Positions 35,501 through 47,102 of a stretch of 64,000 bases of DNA are shown in pieces. Numbering within the stretch: position 1 is the stretch's first letter; every line of letters starts with the position of its first letter. Source of the DNA: Prillingera fragicola (lineage: Eukaryota > Basidiomycota > Tremellomycetes > Trichosporonales > Trichosporonaceae); NCBI GenBank assembly GCA_002335605.1, contig BEDY01000003.1:1240001-1304000 (forward strand), in the 5' to 3' direction. Below the pieces are notes generated by a model. The model had not been told where the DNA came from. It did no database searches and saw only the letters and a list, made by a program, of their open reading frames with translations. The position numbers and the translations under genes are program-made.

Positions 35501-36696
35501 GACTCGCCGCAGCTCTACCGCCTCGCGCGTGTCGCTCGCTCCCGAGGCAGACGCGTACGTCCTCGACTTGGGGACGCGGTACGAGATCCGCGACAAGCTG
35601 GGCGAGGGCGGCTTTGGTGCCGTCTTCCTCGGTGTTGACACTGCGGCGTACTCTGCAGCCCTCGCGGAGCAGGACGCTGCCGATAGCGACGACGAGGATG
35701 CCGCCGAGGCTGGCGCAGCTGCGGCCGAGGCTGCATTGACGGCTTTCAAGATTGAGAAGCCTGGCAGTATCTGGGAGGCGGTCGTGCTTGACCGCGTACA
35801 CTCGCGTCTGCCTGCGTCGCTTACGCGATCGGTCGTGCGTCCCCGGGGGTTGCATGTCTTCGCCGACGAGAGCTACTTGATGCTCGACTACTCGTCGCAA
35901 GGCACTTTACTTGATCTCGTCAACCGTGCCGCCGCCTGGGGTGTGTCGCCTATTCCCAACGGCCCCAGCATACCAGAGGAGCTGCTTGCCATCTTCTTCA
36001 CCGCCGAGTTGCTCCGCCTCGTCGAGGGCTTGCATGCTGCTGGTTTCATCCACGGGGATCTTAAGATTGACAACTGTCTCGTTCGCCTAGACTCGATCCC
36101 GGCCGACGAGGGTGGTGCTACTGCCTGGGCAGGCGCGTACGCCCGCGACGGTTCAAAGGGATGGAAGCACAAGGGTGTGCGGCTCATCGACTTTGGCCGC
36201 GGCGCCGACATGACGCTCTTCCCTGCTGGCGAAAAGCAGCGGTTTATCGCTGATTGGAAAACGGATCAGCGCGACTGTATCGAGATGCGCGAGGGTCGCG
36301 ACTGGAGCTACGAGACCGACTACTTTGGTCTCGCTAGTATCTGTTATTGCTTATTGTTTGGCAAGTACATTGCCACCGAAGTTGTCGAGAATACGGAAGG
36401 ACGGCAGGTCAAGATTGATCAGCCTCTACGTCGCGTGAGTTTCCTACTGGGCCAGGAGATGAGTGAGCTGACGAAAACAGTACTGGCAGACGGACATGTG
36501 GCAGCGCCTGTTCGACACGCTCCTCAACCCGCGCAGCCTGCGCGCTGAGGGTGCCCTGCCAATCACGTCCGAGCTCGGGGCTCTGCGCAACGAGTTTGAG
36601 ACTTACCTTGAGGAAAACTGTGCGCGCAACGGCAAGAATCTCAAGCAGATGCTCAAGCGCGTCGAGCTGCGCGCCATGGAGGCCCGGAGGGTATGA
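32536..36696 (+). CDS. BUB1: BUB1/MAD3-type spindle-checkpoint kinase (single MADBUB protein)
   Basis: Kinetochore kinase of the spindle assembly checkpoint. Four exons: 32536-32834, 32888-33142, 33179-36434 and 36481-36696; 1341 residues. A KEN box sits at residues 32-34 (QKENI), as in MAD3/BUBR1. Residues about 75-200 are the TPR-like MAD3/BUB1 homology domain (YLKLWIMYARQVERREDVWAFLESR). A GLEBS-like BUB3-binding stretch is suggested by EEYSFEEVRARKLG. The disordered middle carries a run of DENA/NENA tetrapeptides near residues 587-735 and many TP sites. The kinase domain starts near 985: GEGGFGAVF, Lys in AFKIEKP, HGDLKIDN, LIDFGRG, so catalytic residues are intact. An unusual Ala/Asp/Glu-rich insertion sits between the glycine loop and the catalytic Lys. 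Having both a KEN box and an active kinase suggests one gene serves BUB1 and MAD3 roles. Confidence 0.95.
34386..34830 (+). repeat. Array of DEN/NEN tetrapeptide-coding units inside BUB1
   Basis: The reading frame repeats Asp-Glu-Asn or Asn-Glu-Asn about eight times (DENA three times, DENE, DENA, NENA, NENV, DEND). It is interleaved with three copies of a basic plus N-[IV]-F unit (RKMNIF, RKINVF, RRNIF). Confidence 0.7.
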
Positions 36697-37116
36697 GGGC
36701 GTGCACGAGCTGTACGAGTATCGCAGCAACCCGAGCTGTACGAGTACCGCACCATGTCGACACGCGGGTCCCATCAGCACAGGAGTCTACCTGTCCGAGA
36801 AGCCTCAAATATTTTGTGGTCACTGCCTCGGTAGTGGCTAGGTCCTTTTTTCCGCATCAACAACAACGACACGAGCAGTAGCAGTAGTAGTGTACCATAT
36901 AGACTTGTTTAAAGTGGTCTTGTTCTCTTGAGTGCATAAGCAACGCATACCCAACAGCCACCCCCATGGGCAGCCATGAGATCGACAGAATGATGCAAGA
37001 TCTGGCCCCGCTCGTCCCTGACGTGTCATGCCGGCATCCACCTCCATCCGTTGCTCAGTTCTCACTTTCATATCTCTCTTTCCTCTCTTCTCCCTCTCCC
37101 CCATCCTCTAATTCAA
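36697..37116. other. Spacer between BUB1 and AVL9-like genes
   Basis: About 420 bp. Bases 37060-37110 are CT-rich, a typical fungal 5' leader for the downstream gene. No gene or RNA was recognised. Confidence 0.4.
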
Positions 37117-39965
37117 ATGGCCGAGCACGCAGAGCGCGATCTCGACACTGACGCGGCAGCGCAGGACGCTGCCCGCCCTTCCTTTGACAGTGGGGACTAC
37201 GACTCGAAGCCGTCCCTGCCCGGCGGGACGCGTATCAGTCTCAATCTCGACGCACCACTGTCCGACTCCGAGCACGACCACGGTGCCAGTGCGGGGACTT
37301 TTTCCGACCACGACCACGACAACGACGCCGAGGGTGGTGGAGATGCGGTTCTGGCCGTGCGCAACGCGCTGCGCCTAGGCCCTACAGACGACGACGACTA
37401 CGGCGACATGAGAGCTGCCAGCATGGGCTCGCCGGCGAGCAGCACATATACCTCGCCGCAGCGTAGTGTCCGCGCTCTCACTTCTCCACCGAGCTCGAAT
37501 GTTCCGCTCTCTTCCCCACCTCTTGAGTCGAGCCCAGTGCGCGCATCGCCGTTTGCTTCAACGCGCGTGCTCGCCTCCTCGCCGCCCAGACCTTCGTCCC
37601 CGCCCCCCAAGCCCGTGAGCGCCGAGCCGGCCACCCCGGCGCCTGCCGCAGGCGCTGCCTCTTCGCCGTCCAAGGATGCTGGGCACGGGCGCACGCCGTC
37701 CAACGTCTCGCAGCTCTCGTCGGTCGGCTTCCAGGAGGTCGGCTTTGACGAGGACGTGTGGACAGAGGCGCCGAGCTTTTCCCACAGCGACTATTCTGCC
37801 GGCTCAGTCTACACTGCCGGCTCACCATACAGCACCGCAGGTACTGTTAGCGGGAGCTCGGGGCCCAAGGGTGGGCGTAGCTCGTTGGGAGCAACTAGCT
37901 TGAGCGGCAGCGCGGCTGGGAGCCCGGCGCGCTCGGAGCGTACGGTGCTCGGAGCGTTGGGCGCCAGTGTCCGCTCCGACAGCTTGACTCGTAGTAGCTC
38001 GGGGCTTGGGCTTGTCAACGAGGGGGAGATCCCGCTTGTTCTCGGTGTGGCTGTCGTCGACTTTAACCACTTGGTGAGTGACCTAGGCTAGCGAGTGTGC
38101 TGACGTTTTAGATTGGCCCCACGGTCGAATATGCCTACCCTCCCAGTCTCCACGATGCTATCCAGGCCGACGACGACCTCGCACGGCTGCTCCCCTTCCT
38201 TGCTCTGCCCGACGGCGCTCACCTGAGTGAGGAGGACTACTCGTACTTCCACTGCACCTTCAACCCTCGCGTTGGAACCCCTCAGACCGACGTCCCAGCA
38301 AATCGCACCCTCTTTGGCATCTCGTGCAACCGCCAGATTGCCTCTGCCGACCTGCTCCACAAGTCGTCCGACGTCACGCGTAGCATGGTGCAAAAGGCAG
38401 TCATCGTGCTCGCATCGCAGCCCGTGTTCGGCCCCGTGCGCGACCGTCTTGGAGTTGTCACCCGCGCATACTTTGCTCAGCGCGACTTTGGGTCGACAGA
38501 GATCATTCAGGACTTTTACCAGAGTCTCGAGGCGAGTCTGGAGGGCAAGGCCGGCGAGAGCGCAATCTACATGGGCACGAGTCTCCGCGAGCTTGTTCAC
38601 AAGTTCCGCCATCGCACGCTTGTCCTTCTCAAGATGTTGCTACTCCAGAAGCGCGTCATGCTGTTCGGGTACCCCGTTGAGATGCTGTGTACCTACCAGT
38701 ACTCGCTTGTCTCGCTCATCCCCGGCCTACTCATGGCTCTTCGTGACTGTGGAGACCCCAGTCTGGACGCTCGTAAGGTGCGCGTTCGCCCCACATCACT
38801 GCGGACTAGCGACCGCGCCAGTCTGCTCCGTTACATGGGCTTGCCGCTGCACCTCTTTGGCACCGAGGCCATGTTCCAGCCCTACCTGCCTCTCCAGCAG
38901 ATGGACATGCTTCAGTGCAAGTCGTGGCTCGTTGGTACGACCAACCAGATAGTTACGCAGCAAAAGGACTGCAAGTATGACTTGCTCGTCAACATTGAGC
39001 AGGTGACGTTTGAGTTTGCCGACCCGAAAATGGAGCGCGCCGTGACGCTCACCTCGGCCGACCGCAAGTGGATGGACGACATCGTCAAGGTAGTCGAGGA
39101 CAGCTGGAACGTGCCGGAGACAGAGCGCCCCGACTTTATCGGCAGCGACGACGACCTGCGTAACCGCTTTGAAGAGTACATTTGCGCGTTCCTGTCGTCG
39201 CTCAAGTATTCTGAGTTTATCACCAAGCAGCAGAATGCCGTCAAGTCCGTGTACGGCAACGCTGCGATGGGTGCAGGCGGCGAAATTAACCCGCTCGTCG
39301 CATTCTCAGAGCAGTTTGCGCAGTCATTCCGCGCTTCGACTGCGTTCGAGATATGGGATGCTTGCACCGACCCAGTGATATTCGATCTGTCTGAGCCGCG
39401 CCACCCATGCGAGGGCAAGACGTCGGCAGTGGCTGATATTGGAATACGCCTCACCGAGGGTCTGCATGAGCTTCGTATCGAAGAGTCGCTTGCCCCTGCT
39501 GGAGCCGCCATTTCCTCGGCAGCCGCTGCAGCTGGAAGCAGCATTTTCCGTGCCTTTGACGGTGTCCGCTCAGAGGTCAACAACCGTCTCGAGGCTCAGC
39601 GACGGGCTGCTGCCGAGAAGGCTGCTGCCAGCCCGCCAAGCCCTGGCTCGCGTTCCGGCTCGCCCAAGCCAGTCACACCGGCCACCCTCGCCGCACCGAC
39701 TGGCGTTACGCGCACGACCAGCAACACGAGCGCTACAAGCGCAACTTCGCAGGGTACGGCAGCCCCGGACGTGCGCACCACGCTCGGCAACGTTGGCAGC
39801 TCTATTGGCAGCTTTTTCAGCTCGCGCGCAGCGAGCTGGCAGCGTCCCGCTGTGCCCGAGAGGCGCATGAGCGGTCTTCGGCCCATGAGTCTGACGCCCG
39901 ATACGCTGAGCCCGCGTAAGACGTCGATTGCCCATGCAAGTGGCAACCCAGCCCCTAAAGAGTAG
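37117..39965 (+). CDS. AVL9: AVL9-like DENN-domain protein
   Basis: Late-secretory-pathway protein of the AVL9/DENN superfamily, expected at Golgi and post-Golgi carriers. Two exons, 37117-38073 and 38112-39965, give 936 residues; the intron is phase 0. Residues 1-300 are disordered (Asp/Ser/Pro-rich). The conserved domain starts at LVLGVAVVDFNHLIGPTVEY and continues through LFGISCNRQI, SVQKAVIVLASQPVFGPVRD-like sequence, AYFAQRDFGSTEIIQDFY, FRHRTLVLLKMLLLQKRVM, LFGYPVEMLCTYQYSLVSLI and LPLHLFGTEAMFQPYLPLQQ. This is the standard AVL9 order. The C-terminus is Ala/Thr/Ser-rich. A Met 22 codons upstream (37051) lies in the pyrimidine-rich leader and was rejected as start. Confidence 0.92.
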
Positions 39966-40237
39966 AAGTAGCATTTTATCGGAACGACCATCACATTGGG
40001 TAACATACGTATATTGTGGACTCTTATGACAGCATGATAGACTGGTATGACACATCGGGTGCTATAGTGTACACATGCATTGGCATTGCCATTCGACCAT
40101 TGTTGCAGCCCATCAGACCAGCCGTCGCCGCCACCTGCCGGCCGGTGCGTCATCGCCAACGCGTCTACACTTTTCGCCGCCTCCACACCAATTTCGTCCA
40201 CCACCCACTCTCTCACCACATACTCTCACAAACAACC

Positions 40238-41720
40238 ATGAACCCGCTCGCCCCCCTGCGCCACTGTGCAGGCGGCGCACTGCGACTACGCGCAGCAGCG
40301 GGCCCCTCGCACCGCGCGCCGGCATCCTTTGTGCCCAGATCCTTCAAAACATTGCTTTCCAACAGCTCGTCCTCGGCGAGCTCGGGATCGTCCGGCTCGC
40401 GCATGATGTCGACCGGCAGCCCGGTACAGGCGCGACTGGGAAAGATTACGCCCAAGCGTATCGCTATCCCTGTTATGGAGGGAGCGACGGGGGAAGGGTT
40501 CCCGCAGCGGAGCGTCTGGCGGCCGATTATTGTGAGTATCAAAATGCTCCATTCTCTATCCCACTGGGCCGCGCTTTTAGGCTCGGTGGGAAGGAAGAGG
40601 GGTACATCTAGACCTTGCTGACACTCCAGTTCGCGCTCGGCGTGGGCCTCGGCGGCTTCACTCTCGCGGCTCTGTACACCAACTGGGACACGTCGGTGTG
40701 GCTCCGCCGTTTGGGCACTGGCTTCCCTTGGCGACTGGGCGGTGACCCATCTGACTCTGACATCCAGCGTGCCAAGCAGATAGAGCACACAAAGCGTGCG
40801 CAGGAGACGCTCAACAGCCTGCCCAAGACCTTGTCGTTCCTGCCCGACTTTATCCTCGTGCCCGTGATGCGCGCGTACATTATGTATGAAGAGTACAAGA
40901 TCAACACGCCACCGGCAGCGACGTCGTCGGCCATGCTCATTGGCGGCATGGGTCTTGTCTTTCTGGCATGGCGCGTTCCGAGGTGGCACCGGTTCATGAA
41001 CAAGTGGTTCATGCATCGTTCAGTGCTGCTCGGTGGCGGCGCAAAACGCGAGTGGGCAAACTGCATTACAATGTTCACCAGCACAATCTCGCACCAAACG
41101 CTCGCCCACTTTGCCTTCAACTCTATCGCCCTGTACTCGTTTGGCTACGCTGCGTACGCGTACATTTCGTCCCCGCCTCCCGGAGAGCAACCCCTGCCGA
41201 CGTCGACGCAGACTCCCCAGTTCTATGCCTTCCTCCTCGCTGCCGGTCTGTTCTCATCCTTGGGCTCGCACCTGTTTGCAAACCTTGTCCGCCTCCCGCG
41301 TCTCCTCAAGCTGCTCCAGTCGCCTGCCCGCTTGTCGAGTGCCTCGGCTCTCGCCGCGCACCAGGCCATTATCCCCAGCTTGGGTGCCAGCGGTGCCATT
41401 TACGGCGCAGTGACCCTCACCGCCCTTTCCTACCCCGACTCGCACGTCAGCATCATCTTCTTGCCCTTCATTAGCATTCCCGTCGGCGTCGGAGTCGCCG
41501 GCATGGTCGCCATGGACGTCGTGGGCATCATTCGTGGTTGGAGGTGAGTGACTCGACCTGCCCAACAGGCAGCAGCAGCTGACGACGCAGGACGTTTGAT
41601 CACGTCGCACACTTTGCCGGCGCAATGTTTGGCGTCATCTACTACCAGTATGGCCGCCAGTTCTACTCGTGGCTCCGCAGGCAGCTCGGTGCCCAGCAGC
41701 ATAAGGGGTTCAGTTATTAA
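40238..41720 (+). CDS. PCP1: Mitochondrial rhomboid protease, PCP1/PARL-like
   Basis: Intramembrane serine protease of the inner mitochondrial membrane, involved in processing proteins such as the dynamin-like fusion GTPase and cytochrome c peroxidase in yeast. Exons 40238-40531, 40630-41543 and 41591-41720 give 445 residues. The N-terminus is a plausible targeting sequence (MNPLAPLRHCAGGALRLRAA, basic and Ser/Ala-rich). Rhomboid features are WKRHRF-like basic WHRFMNKWFMHRS, the HQTLAHFAFNSIALYSFG block (TM2 region, with the H...N oxyanion residues), the catalytic Ser in GASGAIYG near residue 352, and the catalytic His in HVAHFAGAMFG near 408. Exon 2 could instead begin 18 nt earlier after TCTAG; the CAG following a CTGAC branch site was preferred. 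Confidence 0.92.
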
Positions 41721-41845
41721 GTGGGCATTGAACTTTGGCTCAAGACCTTTGCTGGAGGTCTGTTTCCCATCGATACCACTCATGCAGCAATTTATTGAGC
41801 ACGGTTTATGCAAATACAGTACACTCTACAGCTGAGGACGACGCA

Positions 41846-44800
41846 CTACCTCCGCTCCTCATCAAACCCAAATGGCCAAGCCCAAGCATTCCCACTAGGA
41901 AAGCTAGGATTGCTCGCGCCAGCGTACAGGACCTCGTAAATACTGCTCAGGTTGGCAAGGTTGGCCATGGCGGCCTGCTGCTGCTGCTGCGTCCCGACAT
42001 GCTCGTTACTGCTGCCAGCACTCCCGGGGTCCAGGGGCGGTGTTGTGCCGTCCAGATTTCTCTGCAGCACGGCAGTGTCGACGTTGGGGACGCTGCCCAT
42101 GCTCATGGGCGTGTGTAGATGGCCCGTGTGGTGGCCGTGGCTGTGCGAGTGAGACGGTGTGTGATGGTGCGGCAGGGCGTGGTGGGTCGACTGCGTTGGG
42201 GATAGGTGCAGCCCTGTGCCGTGCATAGGGGGCATGAACCACGCAAAGTCGACGTTGGTGTCCGCCTGCGTGTAGACGGGGACTTGAGCGTGCAGCGCGT
42301 GGGATTCGGCTGTCGTGCCGGCACCAGGGAGGTGCGATGATGAGTGGGAGGGAGTGAGTTGTGGAGGAGACTGTGTTGTCAGCTCGAGTTCTACCGCGAG
42401 TAGGTTCAACTCACCAGACTGCGTACACTCCCGCCCATGCTCTCGGCTTGACCCGGTGGTGCCCAGCCCAGCCTCCTGAGCTGCTCTGCGACCGCTGGAT
42501 CACGGAGCATGGCGGCAATATCCGTGCCGTCCTCGGGCTCGGGTTTCTTCTCCTCCACGGCCGGAGCAGGCGGCTGTTTCGGCTCCATCGACTCGGTGAA
42601 CTCATCGAGCAATGTCTTGAGAGTGCGTCCGGAGACGGCCGCGCAGCGCAGGGACTGGCCCATTTCCTCGAGCGCCGTGACGCAGGCTTGTGCGCCTTCG
42701 AGAGCTGTTTTGACCTTGCGCGAGTGTTTCGAAGGCGAGTGGGTGGCGGAGAGAATATGCACTGTACCCGCTGTAAAGGCAACTTGGCCAAGGGTGATGG
42801 GGCAGTAGCGCAGGCCGGGGCAGCGCCGGTACAGCTGATAAGTCAGTACCATTTTCAACAATGTGGGAGCACACTTACCGCCAGAATCTGCACGACTTTT
42901 GTCGCAGCCTTTTCACACTTGCTAACAGAGACGTCGACGGGGAGGTCTGGATGCGTCTCAATCTGCGCAAACCACGGCCTGTGGAGCAAGATCAAGATGA
43001 AGTAATACAGCGCATGCAAGCCCAGAATGTGCGAGGGGACAACGCGCGCATCTCCCCGCGTGTTGGTCGGTAAGCGGAGGGGATCGGGAAGCGTGTCGAG
43101 AAACTTTTGCAGAGATACGCTTAGAGGTCAGCCTTTGAAACGAGCAGATAAGACGTACTCAATGTCTGAGACAATGTGCTGCACATTCACGCTCGCAGTG
43201 TTGAACCCGCGCGAGTAGACCGTGCCCAGGACGCGCTCAGCGATAATGCTCAGCTTGTAGGTGTAGACCCAGGTCGTGCTGCGCCAGCCCTTGACAGGTT
43301 CGGCATAGCTGCTCATGATGGAGTCGGAGAGGTCGAGAGCGCCCTGGGGTACAGATGGGTCAAAGCTGCTGTCCACCTGCTGCATTATCGGCTGCCAGAG
43401 CATTGCGTCCTCGTCGTGATCTGGCGTTGGGTCGGGGATGTCGGTTGATTGTGGGAGAGAGGCGCCGCGGCCGACATATGTTGACCAGCACCTTGATGTC
43501 AGTGCTTGCGTGGTCATGAAAAACTCACTTGTCCAGGATGTACGACGTGTAGAATAGTGTGTACCGGGCGGACTTTGTCTCCTCTGTAATCTTGCCGTTC
43601 TTGACCCAGTACGAGCAGTTTGTGCCCAGTCCCACTGTCTGTCAGCGTGCACTTGACAGCCGTGCACTCACAAGCTTGCACCAGCCTGAACGCCATGCCA
43701 GCATACACATATCCTAGATTATGCCTGGCCACACTGGCATGGTACGTGCCCATGAGGAGCACGCCAGAAACGGTACTCAGCATGGGCGCCTCGACCTCCT
43801 CTTCCAACAGGTCCTTTGCGCGCTTGGCGAAAGCAATGCCGAGTTGCTCGCGCGTGCGCGCATCAATGGTCAGAAACGCCACGCCAATTGCCAGGATGAT
43901 GTTGTGAAGCAGGGGCGAGTAGTAGGCTGTGCGACGCGGGCAGATGATGGTGCCGTCGACTGTTGGCGCGCCGAGGAGGTCACGCCGGAATCGTCGCTCG
44001 TCGACCCAAAAGCTTTGTCTGTGGAGTGAGCTCCCGCACTGGAATGCAACTAATGCAGCTACGACTCACGGGTTAAAGTACGTGAAGAACAACCTCAACA
44101 CCTCCTCGTGTGTCAACGAATCCAGCTCTGGCATACCGAGCTCGGGCACGACGAGCGGCGCGGGAACAAGCCGCGCATGCCGTTCGCCTGCGATACCGAG
44201 TCCCTGGCCTGGCGAGTCGCTTGCTCCCACGGGCGTGCCGGTTCCAGAGGCATCGCCTGGGTGGTCGATCGGTTGCGGATTGAAGACGGAGGTTGGGCCG
44301 TAGGTCAAGAGCTCGCCTGTGGAGGCGTCCATCTGGGCTGTCAGCGTTGCCCATCGCAATGGTCTTAAGATACGAGGCACAGCAAGCCAGCCTGAAGAAC
44401 GCTGATTGAGCTGTTCCGGAGCACCAGACCAAACCATTGTCTACCTGGGCAAACTCCTAATTGGGCCACACGACTCACCTTGAGATCCAACGCATTATCC
44501 TTTCCCTCGCTCTCACTCAATCCACTCCCACTCGCCTCCCCAGTCCCTCCAGCCCCCTTCTCCCCCTTGGCAGCAGCTGCAGAGCCAGGATCGATCCCGT
44601 TATTCTTCAACGCAGCCTCGAGCAATGAAATCTTGTGTTCCAGAGCAGACACATAGGCCTTTGGCGTGCTCCTTCGACCGTCCTGTTCCGGGTTGTACAC
44701 GCATTCCTCCTTGTACACCTTACATATTGCTGGGTATGTCAGCTCTGCGGGTCCGTGGTGGACCACTGTGTGGGGACCGAAAGGTGTTGGATGGACGAGT

Positions 44801-45146
44801 GGAGGGACCGGAAGACATACCGCATGACGGCTGTGCGCCATCGCACTTCATCTTTCTGAACAGTCAGCGCCGACCCCCATCGTTCGCCCCGCGTATCATG
44901 GCCCATGCATGGCTGTCCATGTCCCCCGCCCCAAAGCGATCACCAATCAATGGTTTCCCAAAGGATATCCCAACATGTCCGGGGAACAGGCACCCGTCAT
45001 ACGACCCGCCGTTAAACTCACCGGCGGCGACACCCATTGCACGCCTTCGAGATATGGCTGATCCTGCGGCGGCTCGGCTTGCCTGCGCCTGCAGACGGTT
45101 CGGACTCGGAGGCTGTGCGTGCGCGCGAGGGCCCGCCGTCTGTCAT
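41846..45146 (-). CDS. Zn2Cys6 transcription factor with fungal-specific TF domain
   Basis: DNA-binding regulator. Exon 1 (45146-45022) gives MTDGGPSRARTASESEPSAG ... ISKACNGCRRR; a 35-nt exon 2 (44855-44821) supplies KMKCDGAQPSC; exon 3 (44729-44479) begins AICKVYKEECVYNPE. Together they form C-x2-C-x6-C-x6-C-x2-C-x6-C. A coiled-coil-like YVSALEHKISLLEAALKNNG follows, as in many Gal4-type dimerisers. Exon 4 is 44332-44070. Downstream exons carry the middle-homology region (RRTAYYSPLLHNIILAIG, VSGVLLMGTYHASVARHNLGYVYAGMAFRLVQAC). The C-terminus is His/Gln-rich with HTPSHSHSHGHHTGHLHTP and QQQQQ. Exons between 44069 and 42370 were not all defined, and the total length is about 800-850 residues. 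Upstream in-frame sequence has no better Met. It converges with the rhomboid gene (125 bp between stops). Confidence 0.88.
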
Positions 45147-45747
45147 TGTTGATGATGGGGGGTTGGTGGATGGTGTGGAGGTGAGAAGGAGAGAATTGCG
45201 GGGCCAGGGATTTGCCTGGCTCAATCGCTGCGCAGGCTGGGAGGTGGCTTGGAGGGTGGGCTGTGGTGTGGCCAGCGTTGGTGGTGAGCAGCAGTTGCTG
45301 GGCAGAGGGAGAGATAGTGAGCAATGGAAAACGAGCCTACGAGGCAAGAATGCTGCATGCTGCGTCTACCCTCTTGCCAGCCTGCAGTCCCCAAGCCGCG
45401 GGACCCGATGCTCGATCGGTTTCCAACAACACTGCTGTTTCCAACAATCCTGCAGCAGCCCCACGCGGCTGCCCGTTCCGCACCCATTCCGCCTTCGTTC
45501 TCATGCCGCATGCCACATGCACATGCTGGGTCATTACTGTATATACATACACCCATGTCATCAAGAAAAAACTATGCAGTAACTGTCCGTCACCTCCAGG
45601 GTGCAACTAGAACTGGAGCGTGTCGTGAAAAGGGCTCAGGCGGCGGTGTCTATAGCCTGGTACGGCCCTGTAGGAGGAGTGTCCGTGGTCGAGAAATCAA
45701 GAGTGCACGCAGACCCATGGCCGGACGTGCGTCTCGTCGTCAATGCG
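45147..45747. other. Spacer between the Zn2Cys6 gene and a membrane-protein gene
   Basis: About 600 bp forming the promoter side of the Zn2Cys6 gene. Several short open frames on both strands have no motif support. Confidence 0.4.
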
Positions 45748-47102
45748 CTAGCGGCGGAGGACACACATGGCCGAGATGACCATGATGATCAACGACATGA
45801 GAATTGAGAGACCCGCAGGCTGGTTGATCGCCACAACGGCGTCCGAGCATGCAACGCAGGTCCAGTCTGGGAGGTTAGCAGTCGTCACGGAGAGTGAGGC
45901 AAATTGAGGGCTGGCTGAGCGGCCGGGGCAGTGCGTAGGTTTAACCAGCGAGGGACGAGACATCACTGCCAGCAAGCGGCTGTCATGCTCTCTGTTGCCT
46001 ATGCCGGTCCTCGAGCACACTCGCCCCTTGAGCCGCTCTCTCTCTGCCTCGCCGCTGTGCTCGTTGCGCACTCCTCGGGGTACTCACTAGCAAGAGGCGT
46101 GTACGCCGCAGGCAGGTACATGCCGAAGCGCGTTCCCGAGTACATGTAAAAGTATCCGCCCTTGCGAACGGCGTCGGTCCCACGCTCATCCCAGACCTGC
46201 AGCGTGTACGTTGCCTGTGCAAAGGGTGGTTGGTTGGGCATGTTCTGCCACTGCCATGGGTTCCAGACAATTTCAGTCGTGTTGGCGGGGAACGTGTTGT
46301 AGGGCGAGTTCGTAGGGCCTACAGGATACGTGTTGCCGTTGTCGGCGCATGAGGCCACGACGGTAAGGGCAGTGGGGGTGACGCTGGGATGTTAGTTGAG
46401 TTCATGTGAGGCCGGAGAAAGGTGCCGGTGGAGGAACTACGCAGCCCAAGCATGCCGCTGAACACCGTTGCGCAGCCAAAGATACCAGCGACAAGCCAGT
46501 ATGCAGCTCGCTCGGTGACAGCTCCGCCATCGCAAGCATCGACGCCGCCCCGGGAGCTCGAAAAGCACAATTCACACGAAGCCAGCAAGCCACCTTTTGG
46601 TCCTGAAACGGCAGTGCCATGTGCCTCCGTCCCCTGTTGGCACGGCAGCGGTGCGCTGGCACCTCGGTCGCAACGACAAACGGTGCAGGCAAGACGTACT
46701 GTACACGGCGCAGCGTGCACACAGTGTACAGTGAACTATGCCAGACCTCGCCTCCGCTGGACTCCACCAGGCTGCTCGCGAGGGGGAACATAAGACTCAC
46801 TAAAGACTTGTCAAGTTCCACTTGAACGTAATGTACTCTGCACTGGCAATCTTGTAATACACGCTGCTTCCTGTCTGTGCGGGCTCGATCATGGAGATTC
46901 CACCGATGGCCGCAGTCTGAGGGATCGAAACGCTGCTGCTGTTGGTCTGGCCGGTAGCGCTGGGACGGTTGTTGCTGCCTGTTGGCTGAGCACTGGCAGT
47001 GTTTCCGTTGCCATTGCCGTTTCCGTTACCATTCCCATTGCCGCCGTTGTTGTTGTTGCCGCCGTTGTTGTTACCGCCGTTGGCGGGTGGGACCGAGGAC
47101 AT
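45748..47102 (-). CDS. Membrane-anchored fungal domain-of-unknown-function protein (DUF7137-like)
   Basis: Three exons, 47102-46801, 46383-46088 and 45866-45748, give 238 residues with consistent phases. The start MSSVPPANGG leads into an Asn/Gly repeat (GNGNGN with GGNNN runs), then SIPQTAAIGGISMIEPAQTG, YITFKWNLTSL, TVVASCADNGNTYPVG, EIVWNPWQWQ, YTLQVWDERGTDAVR, GGYFYMYSGTRFGMYLP, and a C-terminal membrane helix GLSILMSLIIMVISAMCVL ending in RR. This matches from memory a fungal family catalogued as DUF7137; I could not check. The order suggests a beta-sandwich ectodomain held by a C-terminal anchor. No N-terminal signal peptide is visible, and introns of 417 and 221 nt are long, so an upstream signal exon may have been missed. 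Confidence 0.82.
46985..47095 (-). repeat. Hexanucleotide-type repeat encoding Gly-Asn runs
   Basis: Repeated GGTAAC/GGCAAT and GGCAACAAC units code (GN)n and GGNNN runs near the N-terminus of the DUF7137-like protein. Confidence 0.75.
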
